64,000 nucleotides of DNA from Pseudomonas sp. CCC3.1 (GCF_034347405.1 NZ_CP133778.1:4092001-4156000), one strand, 5' to 3'. Shown: positions 1-9,373, counted from the stretch's first letter. Translations and numbers: made by a program. The notes: a model not told the origin generated them from the letters alone.

Positions 1-372
1 TTCATGCGACTGTTGACCGGCCGCGAGACGCCCACCATTGCCGAGCCCAGGGCGTTCTTGACCGTCGTCGCCAAACGCGTGCTGTTTAACCACTATCGGC
101 GCCAGGATCTGGAACGTGCGTACGTGCAGGCACTGGCTGATCTGCCCGAGCCGCTGGTGCCGTCCGAAGAAGACAAGGCCATCATCCTGCAAACCCTGAT
201 GGAGCTGGACCAATTGCTCGACGGCCTGCCCTCCCCGGTCAAGCGGGCCTTTTTGCTGGCACAGGTCGATGGCCTGAGCTACGCCGAAATCGGCGCACAA
301 TTGGGCATTTCGATTGCCACGGTCAAACGCCATTTGAACAAGGCAGCCCTGCGCTGCTACTTCGCCCTGTGA
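1..372 (+). CDS. fecI: FecI-type ECF sigma factor, 5' end outside window
   Basis: This is the C-terminal part of an extracytoplasmic-function sigma factor. The reading frame is open through base 1, so the start lies upstream; the visible 123 or so residues compare with about 170 for the family. The end of region 2 (AEPRAFLTVVAKRVL) and region 4 with its helix-turn-helix (LSYAEIGAQLGISIATVKRH) are present. The stop overlaps the GTG of the following fecR by 4 bp, so the two are translationally coupled. The sigma factor is inferred to direct RNA polymerase to the downstream fecA promoter when FecR relays the inducer signal. Confidence 0.9.
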   Translation, partial: FMRLLTGRETPTIAEPRAFLTVVAKRVLFNHYRRQDLERAYVQALADLPEPLVPSEEDKAIILQTLMELDQLLDGLPSPVKRAFLLAQVDGLSYAEIGAQLGISIATVKRHLNKAALRCYFAL

Positions 373-1334
373 ACGGCGCGTTTAATAACCCGCCAGATAT
401 TGCGCCGGGCGTTGCCGAGCAAGCCGTGAGCTGGTTGGTCGAAATGCAGGACGGCGCGCTCAGCCCGCGTCGTCAGCAAGCGTGGGAGCATTGGCTACAG
501 GCCCACAGCGAACACCAGCGAGCGTGGGAGCACATTCAGCGGGTTAATCAGCGCTTGCGCGGTTTGTCATCGCCTTTGGCCCATGCCGCACTGAACGCGC
601 CGAAAAGCAGCAGCCGGCGTCACGCCCTCAAGGTGCTGCTGTTGTTGGGTGCGGGCTCTGCACTGACTTACGGCCTGCGCGATCAACTGCCGATCACCCC
701 GTTGTTGGCCGATTACAGCAGCCCGATGGGCCAGCGACGTAAAGTGCAGTTGCAGGATGGCAGCCAAATCCAGCTCAACACCGCAAGCTCGGTTGATGTG
801 ACGTTTGACGCCCAGCAGCGGGTCATTCGCTTGCTCGAAGGCGAGATGCACCTGACCGCTGCGCAAGATACCCGCCCCATGCAGGTGCTCACCGCAGACG
901 GTATGTTGCAGCCGCAGGGCGCGCGCTTGAACGTGCGCCAATTTAACAACCGCACAGAACTGGCGGTGTTTGATGGCCGAGTCGCGCTCACACCCGCGAC
1001 CCATACCGGGAGCCCGCTGTGGGTGCAGGCCCATCAACAATTGAGCTTCAATCGCCTGGCCTGGAACCCTGCGCATGCGCTGGACGCCAATAGCAGTGCC
1101 TGGACTGACGGCATGCTGGTGGCCGCACACATGCGCCTTGATGATTTTCTGGCCGAGCTGGGACGCTATCGCCGTGGCCAGCTCAATTGCGACCCGACAG
1201 TCGCTGAGCTGCTGATCTCCGGCACGTACCCAGTGAACGACAGCGAGCGAATTCTAAACATGCTTGAAGTCAGCTTGCCGGTGCGAATCAAACGCTTCAC
1301 CCGGTACTGGGTGACAGTAGAAGCGCGGGCGTAA
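369..1334 (+). CDS. fecR: FecR-type transmembrane sigma regulator
   Basis: A 321-aa inner-membrane regulator of the FecI/FecR/FecA signalling pathway. The N-terminal cytoplasmic DUF4880-like part (AVSWLVEMQDGALSPRRQQAW) is followed by one membrane segment near residues 88-105 and then the periplasmic FecR domain (VQLQDGSQIQLNTASSVDV). It starts at a GTG overlapping the sigma stop (GTGA). Known family role: it takes up the signal from the N-terminal signalling domain of the receptor and activates its sigma factor. Position directly before fecA fits the standard fecIRA order. Confidence 0.9.
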   Translation: MNGAFNNPPDIAPGVAEQAVSWLVEMQDGALSPRRQQAWEHWLQAHSEHQRAWEHIQRVNQRLRGLSSPLAHAALNAPKSSSRRHALKVLLLLGAGSALTYGLRDQLPITPLLADYSSPMGQRRKVQLQDGSQIQLNTASSVDVTFDAQQRVIRLLEGEMHLTAAQDTRPMQVLTADGMLQPQGARLNVRQFNNRTELAVFDGRVALTPATHTGSPLWVQAHQQLSFNRLAWNPAHALDANSSAWTDGMLVAAHMRLDDFLAELGRYRRGQLNCDPTVAELLISGTYPVNDSERILNMLEVSLPVRIKRFTRYWVTVEARA

Positions 1335-1339
1335 CCCCC

Positions 1340-1407
1340 TGTAGGAGCGAGCTTGCCTCGCGATCTTTTGATCTTTTAAAAGATCGCGAGGCAAGCTCGC
1401 TCCTACA
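1340..1407. repeat. Paired inverted REP sequence (hairpin) between fecR and fecA
   Basis: Two REP units in inverted orientation form a near-perfect 68-bp hairpin; each arm starts TGTAGGAGCGAGCTTGCCTC. This is the common Pseudomonas REP type in head-to-head (REPIN-like) arrangement. It could also stabilise the 3' end of the fecIR transcript or attenuate read-through into fecA. Confidence 0.85.
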
Positions 1408-1504
1408 AAGATTGTGTTTATTTCAGAGAACGTGAGCTGTTTTCAAATCTGGCGTGACAGAGAAGGTAAGCCACTTCGATTCTCTCCCTTCTCAGGACCT
1501 TTTC

Positions 1505-3835
1505 ATGCCCGCTCAGCCGTTCCGTCTCACGTCTTTGGCCAGTTTGTTACTGGGTGCCAGTTTAAGTTTCAACGCCGTCGCCCAGACGGATACCAAGAGC
1601 TATCACATCGCGCCCTCTTCACTGGAGAACGCGCTGAATCAGTTCGGACGTGAAGCCGGCGTGCTGATTTCGTTCAGCTCGGCTGCTGCCAGTGGCATTC
1701 AAAGCCACGGCCTGGAAGGTCACTTCAACCCCGAGCAAGGCCTGCAAACGTTGCTCGAAGGCACCGGCCTGCAAGCCCGCGCGGAAGGTGAAGGAGCATT
1801 CAGCCTGCAACCGGCACCCGCCGCCGACGCCCCGCAAAGTATCGAGTTGGGCGCCTCCAGTGTGGTCGGTGACTGGCTGGGCGATGCCGAGCAAATCAAT
1901 GTGTTCGAACACCCGGGCGCACGTGACGTGATCCGCCGCGAAGAGTTCGAACGCCAGGGCGCTACGTCTGCCCGCGAGGTGCTCAACCGCATCCCCGGAG
2001 TCAACGCGCCGGAGAACAATGGCACCGGCAGCCATGACATGGCCCTCAACTTCGGCATACGCGGACTCAACCCGCGTCTGGCCACGCGTTCGACGGTGTT
2101 GATGGACGGCATCCCGGTGCCGTTCGCCCCGTATGGTCAGCCTCAGCTGTCTTTTGCCCCGGTGAGCATGGGCAACATGGACGCGGTGGATGTGGTGCGC
2201 GGCGGTGGTGCGGTGCGTTATGGCCCGCAAAACGTGGGCGGCATCGTCAACTTTGTGACTCGTGCGATTCCCGTTGAACCGACAGTCAAACTGGGCGTAC
2301 AAACCGAAACCAGCCCGTCTTCAACGCAAGATGGCTTCAAGAAAACCGCCAACCTGCTGGCTGGCGGCACCGCCGACAATGGCCTGGGTGGCGCTCTGCT
2401 GTACTCCGGCACCCGCGGTAGCGACTGGCGCGAGCACAGCGACACGCGCATCGATGACCTGATCCTCAAGGGCAACTATCAACTCGACGAGGCCAACAGT
2501 TTTAACGCCATGGCCCAGTACTACGATGGCGAAGCCCAAATGCCCGGAGGCCTGAGCACAGCGGCCTACAAGGCCGACCCGTATCAATCGACCCGCCCGA
2601 ACGACAAGTTCTGGGGTCGCCGTACGTTGGTCAATTTTGGTTATCGCTACCAGGAAGACCGTCGCGAGTTCACGGTAAACAGTTTCTTCACCAAAACCCT
2701 GCGTAGCGGTTACCTGGATCAGGGCACCTTCCTCTCGCTGTCACCGCGCGAATACTGGGTACGCGGCGTTGAAACGCGTCTGGCCCAAGGCTTCGACTTG
2801 GGCAACAGCGTGCACGAAGTGGGCGTGGGGTATCGCTACATCAACGAAGCCGGGCACGAGTTGCGCTACCGTACGCCAATCGCGGACAACCAACTGCCAA
2901 CCACCAGCAGCCGCAACGACCGTGACACCCGTGGCGCCACTGAAGCACATGCCTTCTTCATCGACGACAAAATTGACATCGGCAAGTGGACATTCACCCC
3001 CGGCATTCGCTACGAAATGATCGAACAGCAGCAAACCAACCTGCTGACCCACGTGAAATACAAAGGCGACTACAACACGCCGTTGCCAGCACTCAACGTG
3101 ATGTACCACGTCACTGACAGCTGGAATATTTACGCCAACACCGAAGGCTCGTTCGGCAGCGTGCAATACAGCCAGATGCCTAACCGGGTCACCGGTGGCG
3201 AAGTAAAACCTGAAAAAGCCCGCACCTGGGAACTCGGCACGCGTTACGACAATGGCAACCTGCGCGCGGAGATCGGCGCATTTTTGATCAACTTTAACAA
3301 TCAATACGACAGCAACCAGACCACCGACACCGTGATCGCCCGGGGCAAAACCCGCCATCAAGGCATTGAAGCCAGCGTCAACTATGCGCTGGAAGGTTTG
3401 AGCCCGGTTCTGGCCGGTTTCGACGTATACGCCACCTACGCCTATGTTGACGCGACCATCCGCGAAGATGGGCCGAACAAAGGCAATCGTGTGCCGTTCT
3501 CCTCGAAAAACAAAGGCAGCCTTGGCGTTGCTTACACTCAAGGCCCATGGAAGGCCAATCTGGACAGCACCTTCCAGAGCAACCAGTTCGCTGACAACGC
3601 CAACACCCGCGCCGAAAGCGCTGACGGCAGCACCGGCCTGATCCCCGGCTACATGCTGTTCAACACCCGCGTTGGCTACGATTTTGGCCATCAATTGTCT
3701 GACTTGAACGTCGCTGTCGGGGTCAAAAACATCCTCAACCACGAGTACTACACCCGCTCGTTTGACGACAACAACAAGGGTAAATACGTGGGCGAGCCTC
3801 GCACCTTGTATGTCCAGACCTCTGTTGCATTTTGA
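1505..3835 (+). CDS. fecA: FecA-like TonB-dependent ferric citrate receptor
   Basis: A 776-aa outer-membrane receptor. It has a signal peptide (residues 1 to about 26, ending NAVAQ), a periplasmic STN signalling domain (about 28-105, YHIAPSSLENALNQFGREAG), a plug domain and a 22-strand barrel ending in the aromatic TSVAF. The plug stretch GVNAPENNGTGSHDMALNF and the following IRGLNPRLATRSTVLMDGIP are characteristic of FecA. I chose ATG 1505 because it gives a clean signal peptide and has AGGA upstream; a GTG at 1454 in the same frame is less likely. Together with the preceding fecIR it forms a ferric-citrate-responsive surface-signalling system. Confidence 0.9.
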   Translation: MPAQPFRLTSLASLLLGASLSFNAVAQTDTKSYHIAPSSLENALNQFGREAGVLISFSSAAASGIQSHGLEGHFNPEQGLQTLLEGTGLQARAEGEGAFSLQPAPAADAPQSIELGASSVVGDWLGDAEQINVFEHPGARDVIRREEFERQGATSAREVLNRIPGVNAPENNGTGSHDMALNFGIRGLNPRLATRSTVLMDGIPVPFAPYGQPQLSFAPVSMGNMDAVDVVRGGGAVRYGPQNVGGIVNFVTRAIPVEPTVKLGVQTETSPSSTQDGFKKTANLLAGGTADNGLGGALLYSGTRGSDWREHSDTRIDDLILKGNYQLDEANSFNAMAQYYDGEAQMPGGLSTAAYKADPYQSTRPNDKFWGRRTLVNFGYRYQEDRREFTVNSFFTKTLRSGYLDQGTFLSLSPREYWVRGVETRLAQGFDLGNSVHEVGVGYRYINEAGHELRYRTPIADNQLPTTSSRNDRDTRGATEAHAFFIDDKIDIGKWTFTPGIRYEMIEQQQTNLLTHVKYKGDYNTPLPALNVMYHVTDSWNIYANTEGSFGSVQYSQMPNRVTGGEVKPEKARTWELGTRYDNGNLRAEIGAFLINFNNQYDSNQTTDTVIARGKTRHQGIEASVNYALEGLSPVLAGFDVYATYAYVDATIREDGPNKGNRVPFSSKNKGSLGVAYTQGPWKANLDSTFQSNQFADNANTRAESADGSTGLIPGYMLFNTRVGYDFGHQLSDLNVAVGVKNILNHEYYTRSFDDNNKGKYVGEPRTLYVQTSVAF

Positions 3836-3850
3836 TATAACTCGGCCATG

Positions 3851-3872
3851 GCCCGCACACGCGGGCTTTTGT
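3851..3872 (+). terminator. Rho-independent terminator after fecA
   Basis: GCCCGC-ACAC-GCGGGC stem followed by TTTT, 15 bp after the fecA stop. Confidence 0.75.
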
Positions 3873-4035
3873 CCTTGCCAAAGACTGACGCCGATCAGGG
3901 CGGATGATTTTTCCTGAAAATAGTGCTTGAAATATTTGCTCATCGGCTCAAACACTGTAGGTGAGCGCTGACGATGAACCTTTGAGTCGCGAGGCCGTCA
4001 GAACTCACACGAGCACGCTAGATAAGGGAAGCATT

Positions 4036-4461
4036 ATGCAAACTGAAGTCTTTTCCGATAAAAACATCGCTGTTGACGCACGCACCCAGAATTGGGTGAC
4101 AGCTACAGTTGAAGTTACGCTCGAGCGTTACTTGTTAGACCTGACTCGAGTCATCGTGCATGTCACCGATGAGAATGGCGGCAAGTCCGGTCCAAAAGAC
4201 AAACGCTGCAAAATGGAGGCTCGTCCAAAAGGTCACCAACCGATTCTGGTATCCAACGACGCTAATGAACTGACACTCGCCGTTGAAGGCGCTGCGACCA
4301 AACTGGAGCACGCTCTGGAGCATTTGTTCGGCAAGCTGCGTGGCAAACACACCGCTAAACTGCCCGTTGAGGGGTTCGGAGAGAAGGAGCACAAAACCAG
4401 TGCCGACGCCTTGCTCGAAGAAGAGTTTCTGGAAAAAGAACAGGCTGCACTCAATAGCTGA
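4036..4461 (+). CDS. HPF/RaiA-family ribosome hibernation factor
   Basis: A 141-aa protein with the S30AE (HPF/RaiA) fold: strand-helix pattern through VTATVEVTLERYLLDLTRVIVH, then DANELTLAVEGAATKLEHALEHLFGKL. Members bind the 30S decoding centre and inactivate or protect ribosomes in stationary phase. Length lies between short HPF (~95 aa) and long HPF (~190 aa), with an acidic tail instead of the long-form dimerisation domain. The start at 4036 follows AAGGGAAGC; an in-frame upstream GTG at 3961 is not supported. It stands alone between two iron-uptake clusters and has its own terminator. Confidence 0.75.
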   Translation: MQTEVFSDKNIAVDARTQNWVTATVEVTLERYLLDLTRVIVHVTDENGGKSGPKDKRCKMEARPKGHQPILVSNDANELTLAVEGAATKLEHALEHLFGKLRGKHTAKLPVEGFGEKEHKTSADALLEEEFLEKEQAALNS

Positions 4462-4481
4462 TTCAGCGCCCAAGGCACACT

Positions 4482-4522
4482 AAAAAGGGGCGGACTTACT
4501 TCGGTAAGCCCGCCCTTTTTTG
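4482..4522 (+). terminator. Rho-independent terminator after the HPF-like gene
   Basis: GGGCGGACTTAC and GTAAGCCCGCCC form a 12-bp stem with one mismatch, around a short TTCG loop, with A-run before and T-run after; it may work on both strands. A related hairpin follows the receptor gene at 8621. Confidence 0.85.
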
Positions 4523-4610
4523 TGGGCCGCGATTAGCCCATCGAGCGGCTATTGCAAAAAAGACCACAAAAGACAAGAATGCGAACAATTACCATTAGTG
4601 TATTAGTCGC

Positions 4611-5129
4611 ATGTCAGATCTGCGCGGTCCCTTGCAGGACCCCTTCCATCTTCTGTATGCCGAAAACCATCACTGGCTTCAGAGTTGGTTACGCAGACGC
4701 CTGGACTGTCAGGCCGATGCCGCTGACCTGACCCACGATACGTTTCTGCGGACCTTGAAATCCAACCAAGTGGAGCAGATCAACGAGCCTCGTGCATTCT
4801 TGTGCCTGATCGCCAAACGCGTGCTGTATACCTTCTGGCGCCGTAACGAACTGGAGCGCGCCTACCTCGATGCACTCGCCAGCTTGCCTGACAACGTCAC
4901 GCCGTCAGAAGAAGAGTTTGCGTTGCTGCGAGAAGCGCTTGAAGCGATAGACGCCATGCTCGACGGCTTGCCGATCAGGGTGCGACATGCGTTCTTGCTT
5001 AATCGTCTGGAAGGTTTGACCCACCAGCAAATAGCCGTGCAACTCAAGACCTCCGCCGCCAGTGTTGAACGCTGGATAAAACGCGCGCTGACGCAATGTT
5101 ACGTGGTGCAGATGGGGCTGGAGCGTTGA
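4611..5129 (+). CDS. FecI-type ECF sigma factor (second cluster)
   Basis: A full-length 172-aa ECF sigma factor of the iron-starvation group. Region 2 is near residues 12-80 (HLLYAENHHWLQSWLRRRLD, ADLTHDTFLRTL, PRAFLCLIAKRVL) and region 4 near 110-160 (RHAFLLNRLEGLTHQQIAVQ). The first half of a FecI/R signalling pair; its stop overlaps the start of the next gene. The likely target is the receptor promoter upstream of 6210. About 150 bp before it the sequence is AT-rich (TTACCATTAGTG) and could hold a Fur site, but I see no clear 19-bp Fur palindrome. Confidence 0.9.
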   Translation: MSDLRGPLQDPFHLLYAENHHWLQSWLRRRLDCQADAADLTHDTFLRTLKSNQVEQINEPRAFLCLIAKRVLYTFWRRNELERAYLDALASLPDNVTPSEEEFALLREALEAIDAMLDGLPIRVRHAFLLNRLEGLTHQQIAVQLKTSAASVERWIKRALTQCYVVQMGLER

Positions 5130-6112
5130 CCGACCGGGCTCACACCGGGCTGCCCTCAACGGTAAAAGAAGCCATCGACTGGATGGTCTTCCTCGATTCC
5201 GGCAATGCCCAACCCAGCGATAAGAGCGCGTTTGAGCGCTGGCTTGGCGCTGATCCCGGCCATCGGCAAGCATGGGAATCACTCAACCATGCTTTGTCTT
5301 CACCCTTCAACCAAGTGGCTCAAGCTGAGCGTGAAGCGCCGGGAAGTGCAGGCGCTGCCACACGCGTTCTGCGTTCATCGGGCATTTCCCTAGAGCGCCG
5401 CAGACTATTGCGCAATGGCTCGGCACTGATGCTGTTACTCGGCTTAAGCAGTACTCTCGTGCTTCAGCGGCGCATGCCACTCGACAGTTTGTTCAGCGAT
5501 GTCTCCACCGGCACCGGCGAACGCAAACACATCACCCTCAGTGATGGCAGTCAGTTGACATTGAACGCCCGCACCACGGTCGACATTAATTTCAGTACGG
5601 ACCTGCGCCGTGTGCGCCTCAAACACGGCGAATTGAGTATCCAAGTGGCCGCCGACCCGAGTCGCCCACTCGAGGTGTGGACTGACCAAGGTAGCGTCCG
5701 CGCACTGGGCACCCGCTTTAGCGTGCGGCAAACGGATCAATTCAGCCTGGTTGGCGTGCAGCAACACAGCGTGCAAGTACGCACATTGAGTGGCCAGCAT
5801 GTCGTGATTACCGATGGCCACGCGCTGCGCTTCTCAGACACGGCCCTTTTTCCGCTGCCCGATGACTCGTCGCGTCTTGATGCCTGGGTCAACGGCCTGC
5901 TGGAAGTCGAAGATGAATCGCTGGGCGCAGTGATCGAAGCCTTGCGCCCTTATCGCTACGGCCTGATCAGGGTCTCGACAGCGGCGGCCCGACTGCGGGT
6001 GTTCGGCGTATTCCCGCTCGATCACAGTGACCGGGCCCTGCAATCACTGGCGCAAGTGCTGCCGATCAGCGTTTCCCGCTTCGGCCCCGTCACGCTGATT
6101 GATGTGCCGTAA
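5126..6112 (+). CDS. FecR-type sigma regulator (second cluster)
   Basis: About 328 aa. Cytoplasmic N-terminal part (VKEAIDWMVFLDSGNAQPSD), a single membrane span (SALMLLLGLSSTLVL), then a periplasmic FecR domain (ITLSDGSQLTLNARTTVDIN). I prefer the TTG at 5126 overlapping the sigma stop (TTGA), matching the usual coupling; an in-frame ATG at 5096 inside the sigma gene would add 10 residues. Family role: it transmits the receptor-bound siderophore signal to the sigma factor encoded just upstream. Confidence 0.85.
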   Translation: MTDRAHTGLPSTVKEAIDWMVFLDSGNAQPSDKSAFERWLGADPGHRQAWESLNHALSSPFNQVAQAEREAPGSAGAATRVLRSSGISLERRRLLRNGSALMLLLGLSSTLVLQRRMPLDSLFSDVSTGTGERKHITLSDGSQLTLNARTTVDINFSTDLRRVRLKHGELSIQVAADPSRPLEVWTDQGSVRALGTRFSVRQTDQFSLVGVQQHSVQVRTLSGQHVVITDGHALRFSDTALFPLPDDSSRLDAWVNGLLEVEDESLGAVIEALRPYRYGLIRVSTAAARLRVFGVFPLDHSDRALQSLAQVLPISVSRFGPVTLIDVP

Positions 6113-6209
6113 ATAAATCGACAAAAACAGCAGACCGAGTGAGGACATTTTTCATCTCGCTGGACATACCAGGAAATGCCCATCCATTTCAGCGAGGAAC
6201 TCCTTCACC

Positions 6210-8609
6210 ATGCGTCCGATATTCCTGCGGCCCACGAACCTGGCCATGGCCGTTGCACTGACGTTTTGCGCCAGTAGCACAGCGCTGTTTGCCGTCACGT
6301 CCACTGCCGCTGAATCTGTGCAGCACTACGACATTGCTCCCGGTGCTCTGGAGCAAACACTGCGCCAGATCGCTCGCCAAAGTGGCCGCGGCGTCGTCGC
6401 AGACCCCGCCTTGGTCCGAGGCAAAACCAGCGCTGCGGTGCGTGGAGAATTGAGTGCCGAAGCCGCGGTGTATCAGGCGTTGGCGGGCAGCAGCCTGCAA
6501 TTGCGGGTGACGCCTAACGGCACCCTCACCCTGGAAAAAATGCCCGCGAGCGGCATCCTGCAATTGGGCGCCACCAGCGTCCTCGCTCAAGGCTTGGGCG
6601 AGACCACTGAAAACACCGGTTCCTACACCACCGGCACCATGAGCAGTGCCACCAAGTTTCAAACCTCGGCCCGTGAAACTCCGCAATCTGTCACCGTGGT
6701 CACTCGCCAACGCATGGACGATCAGAACATGCAGACATTGGAGGATATTTCTAACTACACCCCCGGCCTGACCTTACGCAAAACTGGCGGCGAGCGCCCC
6801 GAGTTCTACTCACGCGGCTCAGCTATCGACAACATCATGATTGATGGCCTGCCCATCGGTTATGACAGCGACACCTTGGGCACCGCCACACTCGCCATGT
6901 TTGACCGGGTAGAGGTGGTGCGCGGCGCATCAGGCCTGATGGTCGGTTCAGGGAACCCATCCGGCACCCTGAACCTGGTACGCAAACGCCCGACCGTTGC
7001 ACCACAAGTCTCGTTTACCGTAGGTGCGGGCACCTGGGACAACTACCGGAGCGAGATTGACGCCAGCGGCAAGCTCAATGAATCCGGCAGCATTCGCGGC
7101 CGTGTGGTCGCGGCCTATCAAGACAAAGACAGCTTTATTGATGCCTACAGCAGCAAACGCCAATTGCTCTACGGCATCACCGAATTCGACCTGTCAGACG
7201 CCACCACGCTGACGCTGGGTGGTTACTACAATCGCGAAGACAACCCCGGCGCTGACTGGAACGGCTTGCCAACGCATATCAGTGGCAGCTTTTTACCCCT
7301 GCATCGCTCAGCGCGTTTCAGCCCCGACTGGACCTATTGGGACAAAGCGAACAAAAGCGTGTTTGCAGAGATCGAGCATCGTTTCGACAACGATTGGAAA
7401 CTCAAGGTCAACACCACGTGGCTCAAGAGCAATCTGGAAATGCTCGGCAGCAGTTTCTACCGCTTGGACAACACCGACAACTTGCAACTCAACGTCGGTC
7501 GCTACAGTTATGAGCACACGCAAAAAAGCATCGACGGCTATGCCAGCGGCCCATTCAGCCTGTTTGGGGCCACACACGAACTGGTGATTGGCGCCAGCTA
7601 CCGCAGAGAAGACACCGACGACGGCCCTGGCGGCGGCCCCGGCGACGACTACAACTACGTGGTCGACCCGCTCAACTTCCATTACCAGGACGTACCAAAA
7701 CCGCAGATCACCTACGACTGGTCACGCAAAGGCAAGGTCGATCAATCCAGCACCTACGCTGCGTTGCGCTTCAACCTGCGCGACGACCTTAAACTGATCC
7801 TTGGGTCGCGCCTTGACTGGTACGAATATCAGCAAAATACCGCAGTCGGCCTTTATGGCTTCGGCGCCGATTACAAGGCTACCCGTGAAGTCACGCCCTA
7901 TGCCGGGCTGATTTTCGACCTCAACGACACCTACTCGGTGTACGCCAGTTGGACCCGCATCTTTCAGCCGCAGGAATATAAAAACGTCTCACAGAGCCTG
8001 CTCCCGCCCGTCACCGGGACCAACTACGAAGCCGGGATCAAGGCGCAGTATTTCGAGGGCGCATTGAACGCCAGCTTCGCGTTGTTCCAGTTAAACCAGG
8101 AAAACCTGCCGCAATCGGTGCCCTGCGCCGACCTCAACGGCTGTTATGAAGCCAGTGGCGAAGTTCGTACACGCGGGCTTGAAATGGAGCTTTCGGGAGA
8201 GTTGGCCCAAGGCTGGCAGGCCTCAGCAGGCTATACCTATGCCGCCGCCGAATACATGCAACCCAGCGGCACAGCGCAAAAAGGCGATCGTTTCGACAGT
8301 GACAGCCCGTACAACCTGTTCAAGGTCTCAACCAGCTATCAACTGCCCGGCGACCTGGAAAAGTGGACCGTAGGTGGTGCCTTCCGCACCCAAAGCAGCA
8401 CCTACACACGCTTCGACGTCAAACAAGGCGGGTACAGCATTGCAGACCTCATGACCTACTACCGCCTGAGCGACAACGTTAAATTGCAGGCCAACATGAA
8501 CAACGTCTTCGACAAACGTTACTACCAGAGCATCAGCAACCCGGCCGGGGCCAACATCTTTGGCGACCCTCGCAACGTCATGTTCACGGTGAAATGGTCG
8601 ATGAAATAA
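6210..8609 (+). CDS. TonB-dependent siderophore receptor with STN signalling domain
   Basis: A 799-aa outer-membrane receptor. It has a signal peptide (about 1-34), an STN domain (about 37-110, YDIAPGALEQTLRQIARQSG), a plug (about 150-270, RETPQSVTVVTRQRMDDQNM) and a barrel ending RNVMFTVKWSMK. The plug resembles the FpvA/FhuE/PupB class of hydroxamate and pyoverdine-type receptors, so the ligand is probably a ferric siderophore, perhaps of foreign origin; the exact substrate cannot be read from sequence. The STN domain and the adjacent sigma/FecR pair show it acts in surface signalling. Confidence 0.88.
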   Translation: MRPIFLRPTNLAMAVALTFCASSTALFAVTSTAAESVQHYDIAPGALEQTLRQIARQSGRGVVADPALVRGKTSAAVRGELSAEAAVYQALAGSSLQLRVTPNGTLTLEKMPASGILQLGATSVLAQGLGETTENTGSYTTGTMSSATKFQTSARETPQSVTVVTRQRMDDQNMQTLEDISNYTPGLTLRKTGGERPEFYSRGSAIDNIMIDGLPIGYDSDTLGTATLAMFDRVEVVRGASGLMVGSGNPSGTLNLVRKRPTVAPQVSFTVGAGTWDNYRSEIDASGKLNESGSIRGRVVAAYQDKDSFIDAYSSKRQLLYGITEFDLSDATTLTLGGYYNREDNPGADWNGLPTHISGSFLPLHRSARFSPDWTYWDKANKSVFAEIEHRFDNDWKLKVNTTWLKSNLEMLGSSFYRLDNTDNLQLNVGRYSYEHTQKSIDGYASGPFSLFGATHELVIGASYRREDTDDGPGGGPGDDYNYVVDPLNFHYQDVPKPQITYDWSRKGKVDQSSTYAALRFNLRDDLKLILGSRLDWYEYQQNTAVGLYGFGADYKATREVTPYAGLIFDLNDTYSVYASWTRIFQPQEYKNVSQSLLPPVTGTNYEAGIKAQYFEGALNASFALFQLNQENLPQSVPCADLNGCYEASGEVRTRGLEMELSGELAQGWQASAGYTYAAAEYMQPSGTAQKGDRFDSDSPYNLFKVSTSYQLPGDLEKWTVGGAFRTQSSTYTRFDVKQGGYSIADLMTYYRLSDNVKLQANMNNVFDKRYYQSISNPAGANIFGDPRNVMFTVKWSMK

Positions 8610-8620
8610 TCCTGCGCACT

Positions 8621-8659
8621 AAAAAGGGGCAGGCTTACGTCGGTAAGCTCGCCCCTTTT
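8621..8659. terminator. Bidirectional terminator between receptor gene and psiE
   Basis: GGGGC-AGGCTTAC and GTAAGCT-CGCCCC form a hairpin with A-run on one side and TTTT on the other, between convergent genes. It closely resembles the hairpin at 4482-4522. Confidence 0.8.
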
Positions 8660-8678
8660 CTGTCCACAAAGTGCGGGA

Positions 8679-9179
8679 TTACAACTCGCCCTTCTCCACT
8701 TCAGGGTGTTCGCCAGAACCGGCGCCGGTCTTGCGGTGCGGGTTCTCGATTTTCACAGACGGAAACTGCGACGACGCATACCGCACTACCAGAATCGCAA
8801 ACGCCAACAGCAGAATCGCCCCCGTCAGATAGACCACACCCATGTCCGGCGGATTGTGGTGCGACACATTGGAAATCAGCAAGCGGGTCAATGCCGTGAT
8901 CGCCACGTAAATCAGGAAACGCACGGGCATGTGGTTGGTCTTGAAATAAATCCCGACCATCGCGCCCAGTTCGAGGTAGATAAACAGCAGCAAGATGTCA
9001 TCGATGGAGATGTTGCCCTTCTCCACCATCTGCAGAAATTCCATCACCGCCGCCCAGGCCGTGACGGCACCTATGGCGAACAACGCCAGGTAGTGGAAGG
9101 TTTCAACGAACAGATTGCCCATCGATTCGGCCAGTTCATGTACCCGGCGACGTAGCTTCTCAGCCTTGTTTACTCTCAC
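8679..9179 (-). CDS. psiE: PsiE-family phosphate-starvation membrane protein
   Basis: A 166-aa inner-membrane protein with four predicted helices (FHYLALFAIGAVTAWAAVM; LLLFIYLELGAMVGIYF; VRFLIYVAITALTRLLI; VVYLTGAILLLAFAILVV). The order and the IYLELGAMVGIYFK segment match the PsiE family, which is Pho-induced in E. coli but of unknown biochemical function. It starts at GTG 9179 with GGAG upstream. A tail of charged residues follows the last helix. Confidence 0.85.
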   Translation of the reverse strand: MRVNKAEKLRRRVHELAESMGNLFVETFHYLALFAIGAVTAWAAVMEFLQMVEKGNISIDDILLLFIYLELGAMVGIYFKTNHMPVRFLIYVAITALTRLLISNVSHHNPPDMGVVYLTGAILLLAFAILVVRYASSQFPSVKIENPHRKTGAGSGEHPEVEKGEL

Positions 9180-9244
9180 GATGCAGCTCCTTGAATCGAT
9201 TAAAACGGATCATCCGCGATGAACGTGACGCTTTCTGCATGCAG

Positions 9245-9279
9245 AAAAAAGGCCACCCATCGCCAGTGAGAAGGTGGCC
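9245..9279 (-). terminator. Hairpin with T-run on the minus strand
   Basis: GGCCACC and GGTGGCC pair across a 15-nt loop; read leftward they are followed by TTTTTT. It lies between psiE and the LexA box and would stop leftward transcripts. Confidence 0.55.
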
Positions 9280-9357
9280 AGCCGCTATTAGACACGTCAC
9301 GTGCACTAGAGTAAAAAAGTCGCTATTCAAAGCCCGGCGATTGGCTTATGCTTTTCG

Positions 9358-9373
9358 CTGTATATAAATACAG
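9358..9373 (+). promoter_or_regulatory. LexA (SOS) box upstream of yebG
   Basis: CTGTATATAAATACAG is a perfect CTGT-N8-ACAG LexA site, 43 bp before the yebG start. YebG is an SOS gene in E. coli, so the site and the gene agree. Because yebG is broken, this promoter now fires into the left end of the island. Confidence 0.9.

Noticed and set aside
1414..1653. 79-codon ORF overlapping the fecA start
   Set aside because: Different frame over the fecA signal peptide; no support.
2741..3955. 404-codon leftward ORF opposite fecA
   Set aside because: Shadow of the FecA reading frame in a GC-rich gene; no domain and no ribosome site.
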